The notes: generated from the letters alone by a model not told the origin. Counted from the first letter of the stretch, positions 27,076 through 36,636 are shown. The stretch is 64,000 nucleotides of DNA from Acetobacteraceae bacterium (GCA_024280945.1 JAMXLO010000096.1:1-64000), one strand, 5' to 3'. Program-made: numbers and translations.

Positions 27076-28044
27076 ATGCAGCTCAGCCACGAGGCGCTGC
27101 TCACGGCCTATCGCTCGATGGTGACAATCCGCCGCTTCGAGGAGCGAGTTCAGGAGGAATTCTCCAAGGGGGGTATCCCGGGCTTCGTGCATCTTTATGC
27201 CGGGCAGGAAGCATCCGCGGTCGGTGTCTGCTCGCATCTCGGGCCGCGCGACTACATCGCCAGCACGCATCGCGGCCATGGCCACAGCATCGCCAAGGGG
27301 TGCGATGTCACCGGGATGATGCTGGAATTGTTCGCCAAACAGGGCGGCCTGTGCGGCGGCAAGGGCGGATCGATGCACATCGCCGATCTCGATCAGGGCA
27401 TGCTCGGCGCCAATGGCATCGTCGGCGGTGGACCGCCGCTGGTGATCGGCGCTGCCTTGACGGCGAAGACACTGAGAACCGGCAACGTCGCGGTGTCATT
27501 CACTGGCGACGGCGGATCGAACCAGGGCACCACGTTCGAAGCGATGAACATGGCCGTGGTGCTACAACTGCCGGCGATTTTCGTGTTCGAGAACAACGGC
27601 TATGGCGAATACACCGCGGCCTCCTACGCGGTCGGATGCCATGACATCGCCGGCCGCGCGGCGGGGTTTGGCATGCCGGCGGTCAAGGCGAATGGCGACG
27701 ATTTCTTCGATGTGCATGAAGCGGCACGCGAGGCGATAGAGCGTGCGCGAGGTGGCGGTGGACCCAGCGCGATCGAAGTAAACACGTGTCGCTTCTACGG
27801 ACACCACTCGGGCGATGCACAGCTGTATCGCGGCAAAGACGAGGTGAAACGGCTGCGTGATGAGCGGGATTGTCTGAAGCATTTCCGTCGGCGGGTGACA
27901 GAGGCAGGACTGCTGGACGCGCACCAGTTGGACGAGGTGGACACCGGCGTCGCGAATCTGATCGAGCAGGCGGTTGTCGCAGCGCGTGCAGGAGAGCCGC
28001 CGCAGTCTGGCGCGCTGTTGACCGACGTGTATGTGTCGTATTGA
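27076..28044 (+). CDS. acoA: thiamine-dependent 2-oxo-acid/acetoin dehydrogenase E1 alpha
   Basis: A protein of 322 residues behind GGGAGGGG. E1 alpha features: MVTIRRFEERV, GFVHLYAGQEASAVG, HRGHGHSIAKG, GGKGGSMHIAD, and the thiamine-diphosphate motif GDGGSNQGTTFEAMNMA...ENN. It decarboxylates a 2-oxo acid, or cleaves acetoin, with its beta partner and passes the acyl group to a lipoyl E2. Length and sequence fit the acetoin-dehydrogenase subgroup (short, no N-terminal extension). Followed 12 bases later by the E1 beta gene. The true substrate is not proven; the symbol follows the closest subgroup. Confidence 0.88.
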   Translation: MQLSHEALLTAYRSMVTIRRFEERVQEEFSKGGIPGFVHLYAGQEASAVGVCSHLGPRDYIASTHRGHGHSIAKGCDVTGMMLELFAKQGGLCGGKGGSMHIADLDQGMLGANGIVGGGPPLVIGAALTAKTLRTGNVAVSFTGDGGSNQGTTFEAMNMAVVLQLPAIFVFENNGYGEYTAASYAVGCHDIAGRAAGFGMPAVKANGDDFFDVHEAAREAIERARGGGGPSAIEVNTCRFYGHHSGDAQLYRGKDEVKRLRDERDCLKHFRRRVTEAGLLDAHQLDEVDTGVANLIEQAVVAARAGEPPQSGALLTDVYVSY

Positions 28045-28056
28045 AGGATCCGTGTC

Positions 28057-29070
28057 ATGCCAGTGAAGACCATGCGCCAGGCATTGCAAGAGGCGCTGGC
28101 GCACGAGATGCGGCGCGATCCGACCGTAGTTATCATCGGCGAAGATGTGTCAGGCGGCGCTGGCACAGAAGGTGGCCGTGACGCCGCCGGTGGCGTGCTC
28201 GGCGTCACGAAGGGCCTGATCAAGGAATTCGGCGAGAGCCGGGTGATCGATACGCCGATCACGGAATCGGCGATCATGGGAGCAGCGGCAGGAGCAGCGG
28301 TCACGGGTCTTCGACCGGTCGCCGAGCTGATGTTCTCCGACTTCCTTGGCGTCTGCTTCGACCAGATCTTCAATCAGGCGGCAAAGTTCCGCTACATGTT
28401 CGGCGGCAAGGCCCGCACGCCGCTGGTGATCCGCACCATGGTCGGTGCCGGCCGCAGCGCGGCGGCCCAGCATTCGCAGAGCCCATATCACATCTTCACA
28501 TCGGTTCCCGGACTGAAGGTCGTGGTGCCGTCGAACGCGTATGATGCGAAGGGATTGCTGATTCAGGCGATCCGTGACGACGACCCCGTCGTATTCTGCG
28601 AGCACAAGCTGATGTACGACCTGCGCACCGAGGTACCGGACGAGGCCTATACGATTCCATTCGGCGAGGCGAACGTGGTGCGCGAGGGTGACGATGTCAC
28701 CGTTGTGGCGCTGGCGCGCATGGTGCATTACGCGTTGGACGCCGCGGAGAAGCTAGGGGCGGAAGGCATCGAATGCGAGATCATCGATCCGCGCACGACG
28801 TCGCCGCTGGATGAAGACACAATTCTGGATAGCGTGGAGCGCACCGGACGACTGGTTGTGGTCGATGAGGCGACGCCTCGATGCAGCATGGCGACCGATA
28901 TCGCTGCACTGGTAGCCGACCGCGCCTTCTCGGCGCTGAAAGCGCCTGTGCGACGGGTGACCGCGCCGCATACGCCTGTGCCGTTCGCGCCGTCGTTGGA
29001 GAAGCTATACATCCCCGATCCCGATCGCATCGCCGCCGTGGTGCGCGAGGTGCACGGATTCGTGCAATGA
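28057..29070 (+). CDS. acoB: thiamine-dependent 2-oxo-acid/acetoin dehydrogenase E1 beta
   Basis: A protein of 337 residues with the transketolase central and C-terminal domains: MRQALQEALAHEMRRDPTVV, IGEDVSGGAG, DTPITESAIMGAA, RPVAELMFSDF, and the C-terminal LVVVDEATPRCSMATDIAAL. It pairs with the alpha subunit to form the heterotetrameric E1. The stop overlaps the start of the E2 gene (ATGA), so the three genes form a coupled operon. There is no E3 (lipoamide dehydrogenase) gene in the cluster; the housekeeping E3 would have to serve. Confidence 0.9.
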   Translation: MPVKTMRQALQEALAHEMRRDPTVVIIGEDVSGGAGTEGGRDAAGGVLGVTKGLIKEFGESRVIDTPITESAIMGAAAGAAVTGLRPVAELMFSDFLGVCFDQIFNQAAKFRYMFGGKARTPLVIRTMVGAGRSAAAQHSQSPYHIFTSVPGLKVVVPSNAYDAKGLLIQAIRDDDPVVFCEHKLMYDLRTEVPDEAYTIPFGEANVVREGDDVTVVALARMVHYALDAAEKLGAEGIECEIIDPRTTSPLDEDTILDSVERTGRLVVVDEATPRCSMATDIAALVADRAFSALKAPVRRVTAPHTPVPFAPSLEKLYIPDPDRIAAVVREVHGFVQ

Positions 29071-30170
29071 TCACCGCGATTACCATGCCCAAATGGGGTC
29101 TGACGATGACCGAGGGCAAGGTGGTGCAATGGCTCAAGCAGCCGGGTGCGTCCTTTGCCGCCGGTGACGAGCTACTGGAGATCGAGACCAGCAAAATCAC
29201 CAATGTGGTCGAAGCCGACGGTGCGGGCAGTTTGATACGTATCGTCGCGCCTGAGGGGAGCACCCTTCCCATCGGAGCCCTGCTGGCAGTCGTCGCTCCA
29301 CCTGAGACAGCCGCCGCAGAGATCGATGCATTCGTATCGCAGTTCGTCGTTGTCGAACCGGCCGACACTGGATCGGAAGATGTGGCTGCGCCAACGCCGC
29401 GCGAACTGGAGGTTCTCGGCCGGACGCTGCGCTTTCTGGAATTGGGCACTGGCGATGTGCCAGTGTTGCTGCTGCACGGGTTCGGCGGTGACCTCAATAC
29501 CTGGATGTTCAATCAGCCCGCTCTGTGCAGCGACAGGCGCACACTGGCGCTCGAACTGCCAGGCCATGGCCTGTCGAGCAAAGACGTGGGCAGCGGTGAT
29601 ATTACTTTTTTCACTGAGGTTATCGAAGCGGCGCTGGCGGCGCTCACGGTGGAACGCGCACATTTCGTCGGACATTCGATGGGTGGAGCGCTGGCGCTCG
29701 CACTCGCAGCGCGGCGCCCGGAGCAGATCGCCACGCTGAGTCTGTTGGCTCCGGCGGGATTGGGGCCGGAAATCAACGGCGCGTTCATCGACGCGTTCAT
29801 GCGCGCGTCACGGCGCAAGGATGCCGCCGAGGCGTTGCAATACCTGGTGCACGCTTCGTCATCGATCAGCCGGGCGATGGTGGAAGAATTCCTGCGCTAC
29901 AAGCGGCTGGACGGCGTTGCGTCGGCGCTGGAGGCCGTTGCGCACGCGTGGTTTCCGCAGGGCCGTCAGGCTGTTGATCTGACGGCGTCACTGCGTGCGC
30001 TTTCGACACCGGTCCAGATAATCTGGGGCAGCGGCGATCGGATTATCCCCGTCGCCCATTCCGACGCAGCGTCGCCGGCGGCGGTGCATGTGCTGAAGGA
30101 CGTCGGTCATCTGCCGCACATGGAAAAGGCAGGCGAGGTGAACCGGCTGCTCAGGGCGATGATGGACTGA
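29067..30170 (+). CDS. acoC: lipoyl domain-alpha/beta hydrolase fusion (acetoin dehydrogenase E2-like)
   Basis: A protein of 367 residues. Residues 1-75 are a biotinyl/lipoyl domain with the lipoylated lysine about K43 in ETSKITN. Residues about 130-367 are an alpha/beta hydrolase: LLLHGFGGD, nucleophile elbow GHSMGG, IIWGSGDRIIP for the acid, and DVGHLPHMEK with the catalytic histidine. This matches AcoC, where the usual E2 acyltransferase core and E1/E3-binding domain are replaced by a hydrolase fold. It would take the acyl group from E1. The last 20 bases overlap the 3' end of the convergent flavoprotein gene. Confidence 0.9.
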   Translation: MITAITMPKWGLTMTEGKVVQWLKQPGASFAAGDELLEIETSKITNVVEADGAGSLIRIVAPEGSTLPIGALLAVVAPPETAAAEIDAFVSQFVVVEPADTGSEDVAAPTPRELEVLGRTLRFLELGTGDVPVLLLHGFGGDLNTWMFNQPALCSDRRTLALELPGHGLSSKDVGSGDITFFTEVIEAALAALTVERAHFVGHSMGGALALALAARRPEQIATLSLLAPAGLGPEINGAFIDAFMRASRRKDAAEALQYLVHASSSISRAMVEEFLRYKRLDGVASALEAVAHAWFPQGRQAVDLTASLRALSTPVQIIWGSGDRIIPVAHSDAASPAAVHVLKDVGHLPHMEKAGEVNRLLRAMMD

Positions 30171-31350
30171 GTGCCAGCCTTCCCCAGGCGCCCATCGCTG
30201 CCTGCCGGCTGGCGATGTTGTGCGTCAGCACCGTCAGAATGTCACGCCGGATCTGGGCGAGTGGATCGGAGTCGTAGACCGATTGCGCACCGCAAATCTC
30301 GATCAGTTTTTCCACGGCCTGTTGCGCTTGATGCTGCGCACAGGTCATGTCCCGACGAGTGCGTAGAACGTATTCCTGCGGGATAGGCTCCTGCTTCGCA
30401 ATCAGCGCCTCGGCTCGCGCGCGCCCACTGTGCATTGTCAGTGTCGCCGCATCGATCGCCGCCGCCGCCTCGGCAACCGTCATCTGCACGAACTCGCTGG
30501 CGGCCAGCGGATTGACACCGCGCGAGACTTTGCCGCGCAGCGTTGCCAGCGCGATCTGCAGCGCGCGATTACCCAGCGCGATGGCGACCGGCGGAAGCGA
30601 GTAGTTCACCATCAGTCCGCGCGGCGTTCGCACCAGCGGGTAATCGGCATGCACTTCGGCGCCGGGAACAGTACCGGCCAGAAGATCCGCGAGCATGACG
30701 CAGCGATGTTCGGGCACGAACACATCACGCAGCTTCAAAGTGCGGCTACCGGTACCGGCAAGGCCCAGCACATGCCAGTCGTCGATGATCTCGATCTCGG
30801 CGAAGGGAACCAACAGATAGGCGATGGCCGCGGGATCGCGTGGCCTGTCGAGGAACGCGCCGATGATCGCCCACTGCGCGTGACTGCTGCCGCTGGAGAA
30901 CGGGAACGAGCCGGACAGCCGCCAGCCGCCGGCGGTGCGTTCGGCGGTTGCGCGCGGTGCCAATGAAGATGAGGCGACCGCATGTGGATTGTCGCCCCAG
31001 ACATCGATCTGCGCCTGCAAGGGGTACGATGAAAGAAGCCACTGGTGCTCGCCAAGCACGGCATAGACCCAACCGGACGACGCGCAGCCGGCGGTGAGCT
31101 CCTCTACGATCTGCGAGAACAGCGAGAAACGTAGCTGTAAACCGCCGAACCGGCGCGGCTGTATGATGCGCAGGATGCTGGTGCGATGGAACTCCGCGAC
31201 GGTTTCCGGCAGCACGTCGCGCGCAGCATTGGTTGCCGCAGCGCGTTGCGAGAGGGCAGGGACCAGCTCACGGGCCTGCGCCAGCAGATGCTGCTCTTCG
31301 TCGGTGAAGTCGGTACCGATCAACGGTTCATGCCGCGCACAGCATGGCAC
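30151..31350 (-). CDS. acyl-CoA dehydrogenase-fold flavin monooxygenase-like protein
   Basis: Up to 399 residues with the acyl-CoA dehydrogenase fold, closest in pattern to the group D flavin-dependent monooxygenases (HsaA, HpaB-C2, DszC type). Landmarks: RRFGGLQL, AGCASSGWVYAVLGEHQW, GGWRLSGSFPFSSGSSHAQWAI, GTGSRTLKLRDVFVPEH, and the C-terminal helical domain. These enzymes use reduced flavin from a separate reductase to hydroxylate aromatics or oxidise sulfur or nitrogen. The start is uncertain: the ATG at 31350 overlaps the upstream gene by 31 bases, while a TTG at 31323 gives a TTGA overlap with its stop. Co-transcribed with the dehydrogenase upstream. Confidence 0.82.
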   Translation of the reverse strand: MPCCARHEPLIGTDFTDEEQHLLAQARELVPALSQRAAATNAARDVLPETVAEFHRTSILRIIQPRRFGGLQLRFSLFSQIVEELTAGCASSGWVYAVLGEHQWLLSSYPLQAQIDVWGDNPHAVASSSLAPRATAERTAGGWRLSGSFPFSSGSSHAQWAIIGAFLDRPRDPAAIAYLLVPFAEIEIIDDWHVLGLAGTGSRTLKLRDVFVPEHRCVMLADLLAGTVPGAEVHADYPLVRTPRGLMVNYSLPPVAIALGNRALQIALATLRGKVSRGVNPLAASEFVQMTVAEAAAAIDAATLTMHSGRARAEALIAKQEPIPQEYVLRTRRDMTCAQHQAQQAVEKLIEICGAQSVYDSDPLAQIRRDILTVLTHNIASRQAAMGAWGRLALSPSSP

Positions 31351-32393
31351 ACGGCGTTTGTCACCTCTGCTGTGGTCGCCTTGCCGCCAAGATCGGGGGT
31401 CATGATGCCGGCAGCACAGACCTGTTCCACGGCGCGCATCAACAGGTCGGCCGAAGATGTTTCGCCCAGATGCTCGAGCATCATGGCCCCGGTCCAGAAG
31501 CTGGCCACAGGATTGGCGATGCCCTTGCCGGTGATGTCGAACGCAGAGCCGTGGATGGGCTCGAACATCGAGGGGCTGCGGCGCTCGGGATCTACGTTGC
31601 CGGTCGGCGCGATGCCGAGGGAACCCGCCAATGCAGCAGCGAGATCGGACAGGATGTCGGCGTGCAGGTTGGTCGCAACCACGGTGTCGAGGCTCTGGGG
31701 ACGGCGGACCATGCGCATGGTCATCGCATCCACCAGTTCCTTGTCCCAGGTCACGTCAGGATAGTCGTGCGACACCAGGCCGGCGATCTCGTCCCAGAAA
31801 ACCATTCCGTGTCGTTGTGCGTTGGACTTGGTGACGACGGTCAGCAGCTTGCGGGGTCGGCTGCGCGCGATGTCGAACGCGAAGCGCATGATCCGCTCGA
31901 CGCCGCGGCGCGTGAAGATGGCGGTTTCAGTCGCAACCTCTTCCGGCATGCCACGATGGGCGCGACCCCCGTGTCCGGCGTATTCGCCTTCGCTGTTCTC
32001 GCGCACGATCACCCAGTCGAGATCGCCGGGGCCCACGTCGCGCAATGGCGAGGTGATGCCGGTCAGGATGCGCGTCGGGCGGACATTGGCGTACTGATCG
32101 AGCCCCTGGCAGATCGGCAGCCGCAGGCCCCATAGCGTGACATGGTCGGGAATGTCCGGGTCGCCGACTGCGCCGAAATAGATTGCGTCAGCGGTGCGCA
32201 GCCAGGCCAGCGCATCGGCCGGCATGAAGCTGCCGTGCTTGCGGTATCTGTCGGAGCCCCAGTCATAGTGGTCGATGGTCAGTCGGAAGCTCCCGTCGCG
32301 TGCCGCCACGGCGTCCAAGACTTCCAGGCCAGCGCTGATCACTTCAGGGCCGATGCCATCAGCCGGGATGGAGGCGATGCGATACTCGCGCAT
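31320..32393 (-). CDS. ttuC: tartrate dehydrogenase / D-malate dehydrogenase-like (TtuC family)
   Basis: A protein of 357 residues from MREYRIASIPADGIGPEV, behind a strong AAGGAGA site. Isocitrate/isopropylmalate dehydrogenase fold: LPICQGLDQYANVRPTR (substrate arginines), IVRENSEGEYAGHGG, VTKSNAQ, the metal-site DAMTMRMV and NLHADILSD segments, and FEPIHGSAFDITGKGIANP. The GLR...GLDQYANVRP variant is typical of TtuC/DmlA rather than LeuB. It would oxidatively decarboxylate tartrate or D-malate with NAD. Lies upstream of the flavoprotein gene in one operon and is divergent from the giant hybrid kinase. Confidence 0.9.
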   Translation of the reverse strand: MREYRIASIPADGIGPEVISAGLEVLDAVAARDGSFRLTIDHYDWGSDRYRKHGSFMPADALAWLRTADAIYFGAVGDPDIPDHVTLWGLRLPICQGLDQYANVRPTRILTGITSPLRDVGPGDLDWVIVRENSEGEYAGHGGRAHRGMPEEVATETAIFTRRGVERIMRFAFDIARSRPRKLLTVVTKSNAQRHGMVFWDEIAGLVSHDYPDVTWDKELVDAMTMRMVRRPQSLDTVVATNLHADILSDLAAALAGSLGIAPTGNVDPERRSPSMFEPIHGSAFDITGKGIANPVASFWTGAMMLEHLGETSSADLLMRAVEQVCAAGIMTPDLGGKATTAEVTNAVCHAVRGMNR

Positions 32394-32535
32394 GATTGGT
32401 CTCCTTCTTTCCCCGACGTATCGAAGAGAGCCATCGCTGGCAACTCGGGTCTCAACAAGAGGTGAGCGAAACGGTTCGGCAATCCGCCGCAATTCTCCGG
32501 TGTTCTGGACCATACATATCGTGCCAGAGGGGAGA

Positions 32536-35500
32536 ATGAATTCATCAGCACATCCGGTCGGCGGCTCTGGCCCGGCGTTCCTGATCGCAGGCGGCGAAAT
32601 GGCTGCGCTGATCGACAGCCGGGACTGGTCGGCAACGCCGATCGGTCCACGGCATGGATGGCAGCAGAGCCTGCAGACGGCACTCCGAATCCTGGTGACG
32701 TCCCGCTATGCGATGTGGCTTGGCTGGGGGCGTGAGCTGACATTCTTCTACAACGACGCGTACGCCACGATGACCCTGGGCGCAAAGCATCCATGGGCGC
32801 TCGGCCGGCCAGCATCCGATGTCTGGGCGGAGATCTGGCCCGATATCGGTCCGCGTGCCGCTACCGTTATGCGGACCGGCCAGGCGACGTGGGATGAAGG
32901 CCTGCTCCTCTTCCTGGAGCGCAACGGCTATCCGGAAGAGACCTACCACACCTTTTCCTATAGCCCCTTGCCGGACGACGACGGAGCAGTCGGCGGCATG
33001 CTGTGCGTCGTCACCGAAGATACCGAACGCGTTATTGCCGAGCGGCGGCTGGCCACGCTGAGAGAACTGGCAAGCCTTCTGGCGGCCGTCCGCACGGAAC
33101 CGGACGTGCTGGCTGCAACCGAACGCGGACTCGCGACAAACCGGAGCGATCTGCCATTCGCGATCGTCTGGTTATTCATGCAGGACGGAACTCGGGCCCG
33201 ACTGGCCTGCACCAGCGGCATTGCTGCCGACCATCCTATGGCGACGGTCGAGCTCGATTTGAGCGCGTTGCCTTCAACCCATCCGGCGTCCCGTATTGTT
33301 GCGGGCGAACCGCATGTGACGCTCGCTGATCTTGCCGCGTATGGACCATTGCCGACCGGCGCCTGGGATCGGCCGCCGCACCTGGCCGTTGCGATGCCGA
33401 TCGTCCAGCAAGGCGAGACCAAGCCCGCCGGCATGTTGATCGCGGCCCTGAACCCTTACCGTCCCTTTTCGGAGAGCTATCGCGACTTTCTCGACCTGGT
33501 CGCGTCCCAGATCGCCGCGGGCCTCGCCAGTGCGCGCGCCTACGAGGCGGAGCGGCAGCGCGCCGAAGCGTTGGCGGAGATCGACAGGGCGAAGACCGCA
33601 TTCTTTTCCAATGTCAGCCACGAGTTCCGCACGCCGCTGACCTTGATGCTGGGGCCAATCGAAGAAGAGATCCGATCGCGTCTCGACGGTGCGAGCGACA
33701 GGCTAGGCATGGTGCATCGTAACGGGCTGCGACTGCTGCGGTTGGTGAATGCACTGCTCGATTTCTCCCGTATCGAGGCGGGTCGCGTGCGCGCGAATTT
33801 CCGCCCCGTCGAACTCGCGGCCTACACCGCCGAACTGGCCAGCAATTTTCACTCTGCGTGCGAACAGGCGGGTCTTCGGTTTCGAGTGGATTGCGCACCA
33901 TTGCCGCAGCCGGTGTACGTCGACCCGAACATGTGGGAACGGGTGGTCCTGAACCTGATTTCGAACGCGTTCAAATACACGCTTGAGGGCAGCATCGAGG
34001 TCGTGGTTCGATCGGTCGATGCCGGTGGCGCGGAGCTTCTGGTGGCCGATAGCGGCGTCGGCATCCCCGAGGAGGAATTGCCGCATATCTTCGATCGATT
34101 CCATCGGATCGAGGGACAGCCAGGCAGGACGATGGAAGGTACGGGAATTGGCCTGGCACTGGTCAACGAGTTGGTCCGTCTGCACGGCGGAACGATTGAA
34201 GTACAGAGCTGCCTCGGAGGCGGTACCACGGTACGGGTCACGCTTCCATTGGGGTTTTCCCATCTGCCAGCCGAACAGGTGTCGCAGGGGCTGGACCACA
34301 TCTCGCCAGAGGGCGCCGCGGCAGCATCGTTCGTGGCCGAGGCGATGCGGTGGCTGCCCGATGGTGGTCCAGGTCGCGAAGATGGCTTGCTTGATTCGAC
34401 GGCGCCATTGATCGATGCGGGCCGTCCGAGCCATCCGGAGGGCCATCGACCGTATATCTTGCTGGCCGACGACAACGCCGACATGCGCGAATACGCAACG
34501 CGGCTATTGAACCCACAGTACGAGGTGAAGGTTGTCGCCGATGGCGAGGCGGCGCTGCGGGCGATGCATGAACGCCGTCCCGATCTGCTTGTGAGCGATG
34601 TTATGATGCCGAGGCTGGATGGGTTCGGTTTGCTTGCCGCAACGCGCGCCGATCCTGCGTTACGCGATCTGCCTGTCATCTTGCTTTCTGCGCGGGCGGG
34701 CGATGAAGCACGCGTGGACGGCCTGGACGCAGGCGCAGACGACTATCTGGTGAAGCCGTTCGCCGCACGCGAATTGCTGGCGCGCGTGCGATCGAATCTG
34801 GATCTTGCGCAAATGCGGCGCGAGGCCGCAGAGCAGCTGCGTGAGGAAGCCCGGCGGCTGGAATTGCTCAATCGTGCGGGCAGCGCAATCGCCGCGGAAC
34901 TGGATCTTGAACGACTGGTGCAGATCGTCACGGATGCCGCGGTCGAACTCACGGGAGCCGAATTCGGGGCGTTCTTGTACAACGTGTTGAACGATGCAGA
35001 GGAACCCTACACGCTCTATACACTGTCGGGTGCATCACGCGAGGCGTTCTCGGGATTTCCGATGCCACGCAACACCAAGGTGTTCGATCCGACGTTTCGT
35101 GGTGAAGCCATCGTGCGGTCGGACGACATTACGCGCGATCCTCGCTTTGGTCAGAATCCGCCTTGTTTCGGCAAACCGAAGGGACATCTCCCGGTGCGCA
35201 GCTATCTCGCCGTACCAGTGGTCTCACGGTCCGGCGAGGTAATCGGTGGTCTGTTCTTCGGACATTCGTCCTCCGGTGTCTTCGGCGAGCGTGCCGAGCT
35301 GATCGCCGGTGGCATCGCGGCGCAGGCGGCAATTGCCATCGACAATGCGCGGCTTTACCGCGCCAGCCGGCAGGCAGAGGAGAGCCTGCGTGAACTGAAC
35401 GACAGCCTGGAGCGGCGAGTTGCGGATGAAATAGAGGAGCGCATGCGCACCGAGGAGGCGTTGCGCCAGGCGCAGAAGATGGAGGCCGTCGGTCAGCTCA

Positions 35501-36615
35501 CCGGAGGCGTCGCACACGATTTCAACAACCTGCTGACGGCGATCTGCGGTGGCGCGGACACCTTGCAGCGGTTGCTGCCGCGCGAGCTGGGACCGAACGA
35601 GGACCGGATCCGTCGTGCTGTGCGTATGATCGACGTGGGCGGGCAGCGAGCTGCCACTCTGACGCAGCGCCTTCTGGCATTCGCACGCCGGCAGGCGCTC
35701 GATCCCCGTCCGCTCGATGCCAACAAACTCGTCGCGGGAATGTCAGAGCTGCTGCGGCGGACACTGGGTGAGAGGGTGGCCATCGAAACGGTGCTGGCTG
35801 GTGGCCTGTGGCGTACTATGGCTGACCCGAATCAACTAGAGAATGCGTTGCTGAATCTTGCCGTGAATGCGCGTGATGCTATGCCTGACGGAGGGCGGCT
35901 GACGATCGAGACGGCAAACGCTTACCTCGATGAGACATACGCGCTGCAGCACCAAGTGGTGCCGGGTCAGTATGTGATGATCGCGGTATCGGACACTGGG
36001 GTCGGCATGACGCTCGAGACAATGGATCGCGTCTTCGAACCCTTCTTCACCACCAAGGACGTTGGTCACGGAACCGGGCTGGGCCTCAGTCAGGTCTATG
36101 GCTTCATTAAGCAGTCCAACGGGCATATCAAATTGTACAGCGAAGTGGCGCATGGCGCTGTTGTGAAGCTGTATCTGCCGCGATTGCTGGGTGAAGCACA
36201 GAGCGAGGCCGAAGGCGAAGCAGTCTTGCAAGAACCCGACGGTGGCTCGGGCGAGCTGGTCCTGGCGGTGGAGGACGATGAGGCGGTCCGGGCCTATAGC
36301 GTCGACTCATTGCGTGAGCTTGGGTATCGGGTGATTGCAGCGACCAACGGTCCGGAGGGACTGGACATGCTGGCGCGCTATCCCACGATTCGCCTGCTGT
36401 TCACCGACGTTGGTCTGCCCGGTGGCATGACTGGCCGCCAGCTTGCCGATCAGGCCCGGCGGCAACGTCCGGACCTGCTGGTGCTGTTCACCACAGGCTA
36501 TGCGCGCAATGCGATCGTGCATGGCGGGATTCTGGATCCGGGCACACACCTGCTGCCAAAACCATTCACGCTGGCAGCGCTTGCCGCCAAGGTCCGATCG
36601 ATGCTGGATGGCTGA
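32536..36615 (+). CDS. giant hybrid sensor kinase with two kinase cores and two receivers
   Basis: A protein of 1359 residues; ATG at 32536 behind AGGGGAGA. No transmembrane helix, so cytosolic. Order: PAS-like about 30-165; GAF about 170-330; HisKA-1 with His362 (SNVSHEFRTP); HATPase-1 about 410-590; receiver 1 about 635-760 with Asp688 (LLVSDVMMP); GAF about 785-950; HisKA-2 with His994 (GGVAHDFNNLL); HATPase-2 about 1040-1220; receiver 2 about 1235-1359 with Asp1291 (LLFTDVGLPGG). The first core is of the HisKA-EFRTP type, the second of the HDFNN type, suggesting fusion of two different hybrid kinases. All four phosphorylation residues are intact. Divergent from ttuC. Confidence 0.92.
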   Translation: MNSSAHPVGGSGPAFLIAGGEMAALIDSRDWSATPIGPRHGWQQSLQTALRILVTSRYAMWLGWGRELTFFYNDAYATMTLGAKHPWALGRPASDVWAEIWPDIGPRAATVMRTGQATWDEGLLLFLERNGYPEETYHTFSYSPLPDDDGAVGGMLCVVTEDTERVIAERRLATLRELASLLAAVRTEPDVLAATERGLATNRSDLPFAIVWLFMQDGTRARLACTSGIAADHPMATVELDLSALPSTHPASRIVAGEPHVTLADLAAYGPLPTGAWDRPPHLAVAMPIVQQGETKPAGMLIAALNPYRPFSESYRDFLDLVASQIAAGLASARAYEAERQRAEALAEIDRAKTAFFSNVSHEFRTPLTLMLGPIEEEIRSRLDGASDRLGMVHRNGLRLLRLVNALLDFSRIEAGRVRANFRPVELAAYTAELASNFHSACEQAGLRFRVDCAPLPQPVYVDPNMWERVVLNLISNAFKYTLEGSIEVVVRSVDAGGAELLVADSGVGIPEEELPHIFDRFHRIEGQPGRTMEGTGIGLALVNELVRLHGGTIEVQSCLGGGTTVRVTLPLGFSHLPAEQVSQGLDHISPEGAAAASFVAEAMRWLPDGGPGREDGLLDSTAPLIDAGRPSHPEGHRPYILLADDNADMREYATRLLNPQYEVKVVADGEAALRAMHERRPDLLVSDVMMPRLDGFGLLAATRADPALRDLPVILLSARAGDEARVDGLDAGADDYLVKPFAARELLARVRSNLDLAQMRREAAEQLREEARRLELLNRAGSAIAAELDLERLVQIVTDAAVELTGAEFGAFLYNVLNDAEEPYTLYTLSGASREAFSGFPMPRNTKVFDPTFRGEAIVRSDDITRDPRFGQNPPCFGKPKGHLPVRSYLAVPVVSRSGEVIGGLFFGHSSSGVFGERAELIAGGIAAQAAIAIDNARLYRASRQAEESLRELNDSLERRVADEIEERMRTEEALRQAQKMEAVGQLTGGVAHDFNNLLTAICGGADTLQRLLPRELGPNEDRIRRAVRMIDVGGQRAATLTQRLLAFARRQALDPRPLDANKLVAGMSELLRRTLGERVAIETVLAGGLWRTMADPNQLENALLNLAVNARDAMPDGGRLTIETANAYLDETYALQHQVVPGQYVMIAVSDTGVGMTLETMDRVFEPFFTTKDVGHGTGLGLSQVYGFIKQSNGHIKLYSEVAHGAVVKLYLPRLLGEAQSEAEGEAVLQEPDGGSGELVLAVEDDEAVRAYSVDSLRELGYRVIAATNGPEGLDMLARYPTIRLLFTDVGLPGGMTGRQLADQARRQRPDLLVLFTTGYARNAIVHGGILDPGTHLLPKPFTLAALAAKVRSMLDG

Positions 36616-36636
36616 GAATCACTCATCCTGGCCTCG

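Noticed and set aside
31344-32135. 263-codon plus-strand open frame opposite the tartrate dehydrogenase gene
   Set aside because: Histidine/arginine-rich shadow frame; the minus strand carries a complete, conserved dehydrogenase.
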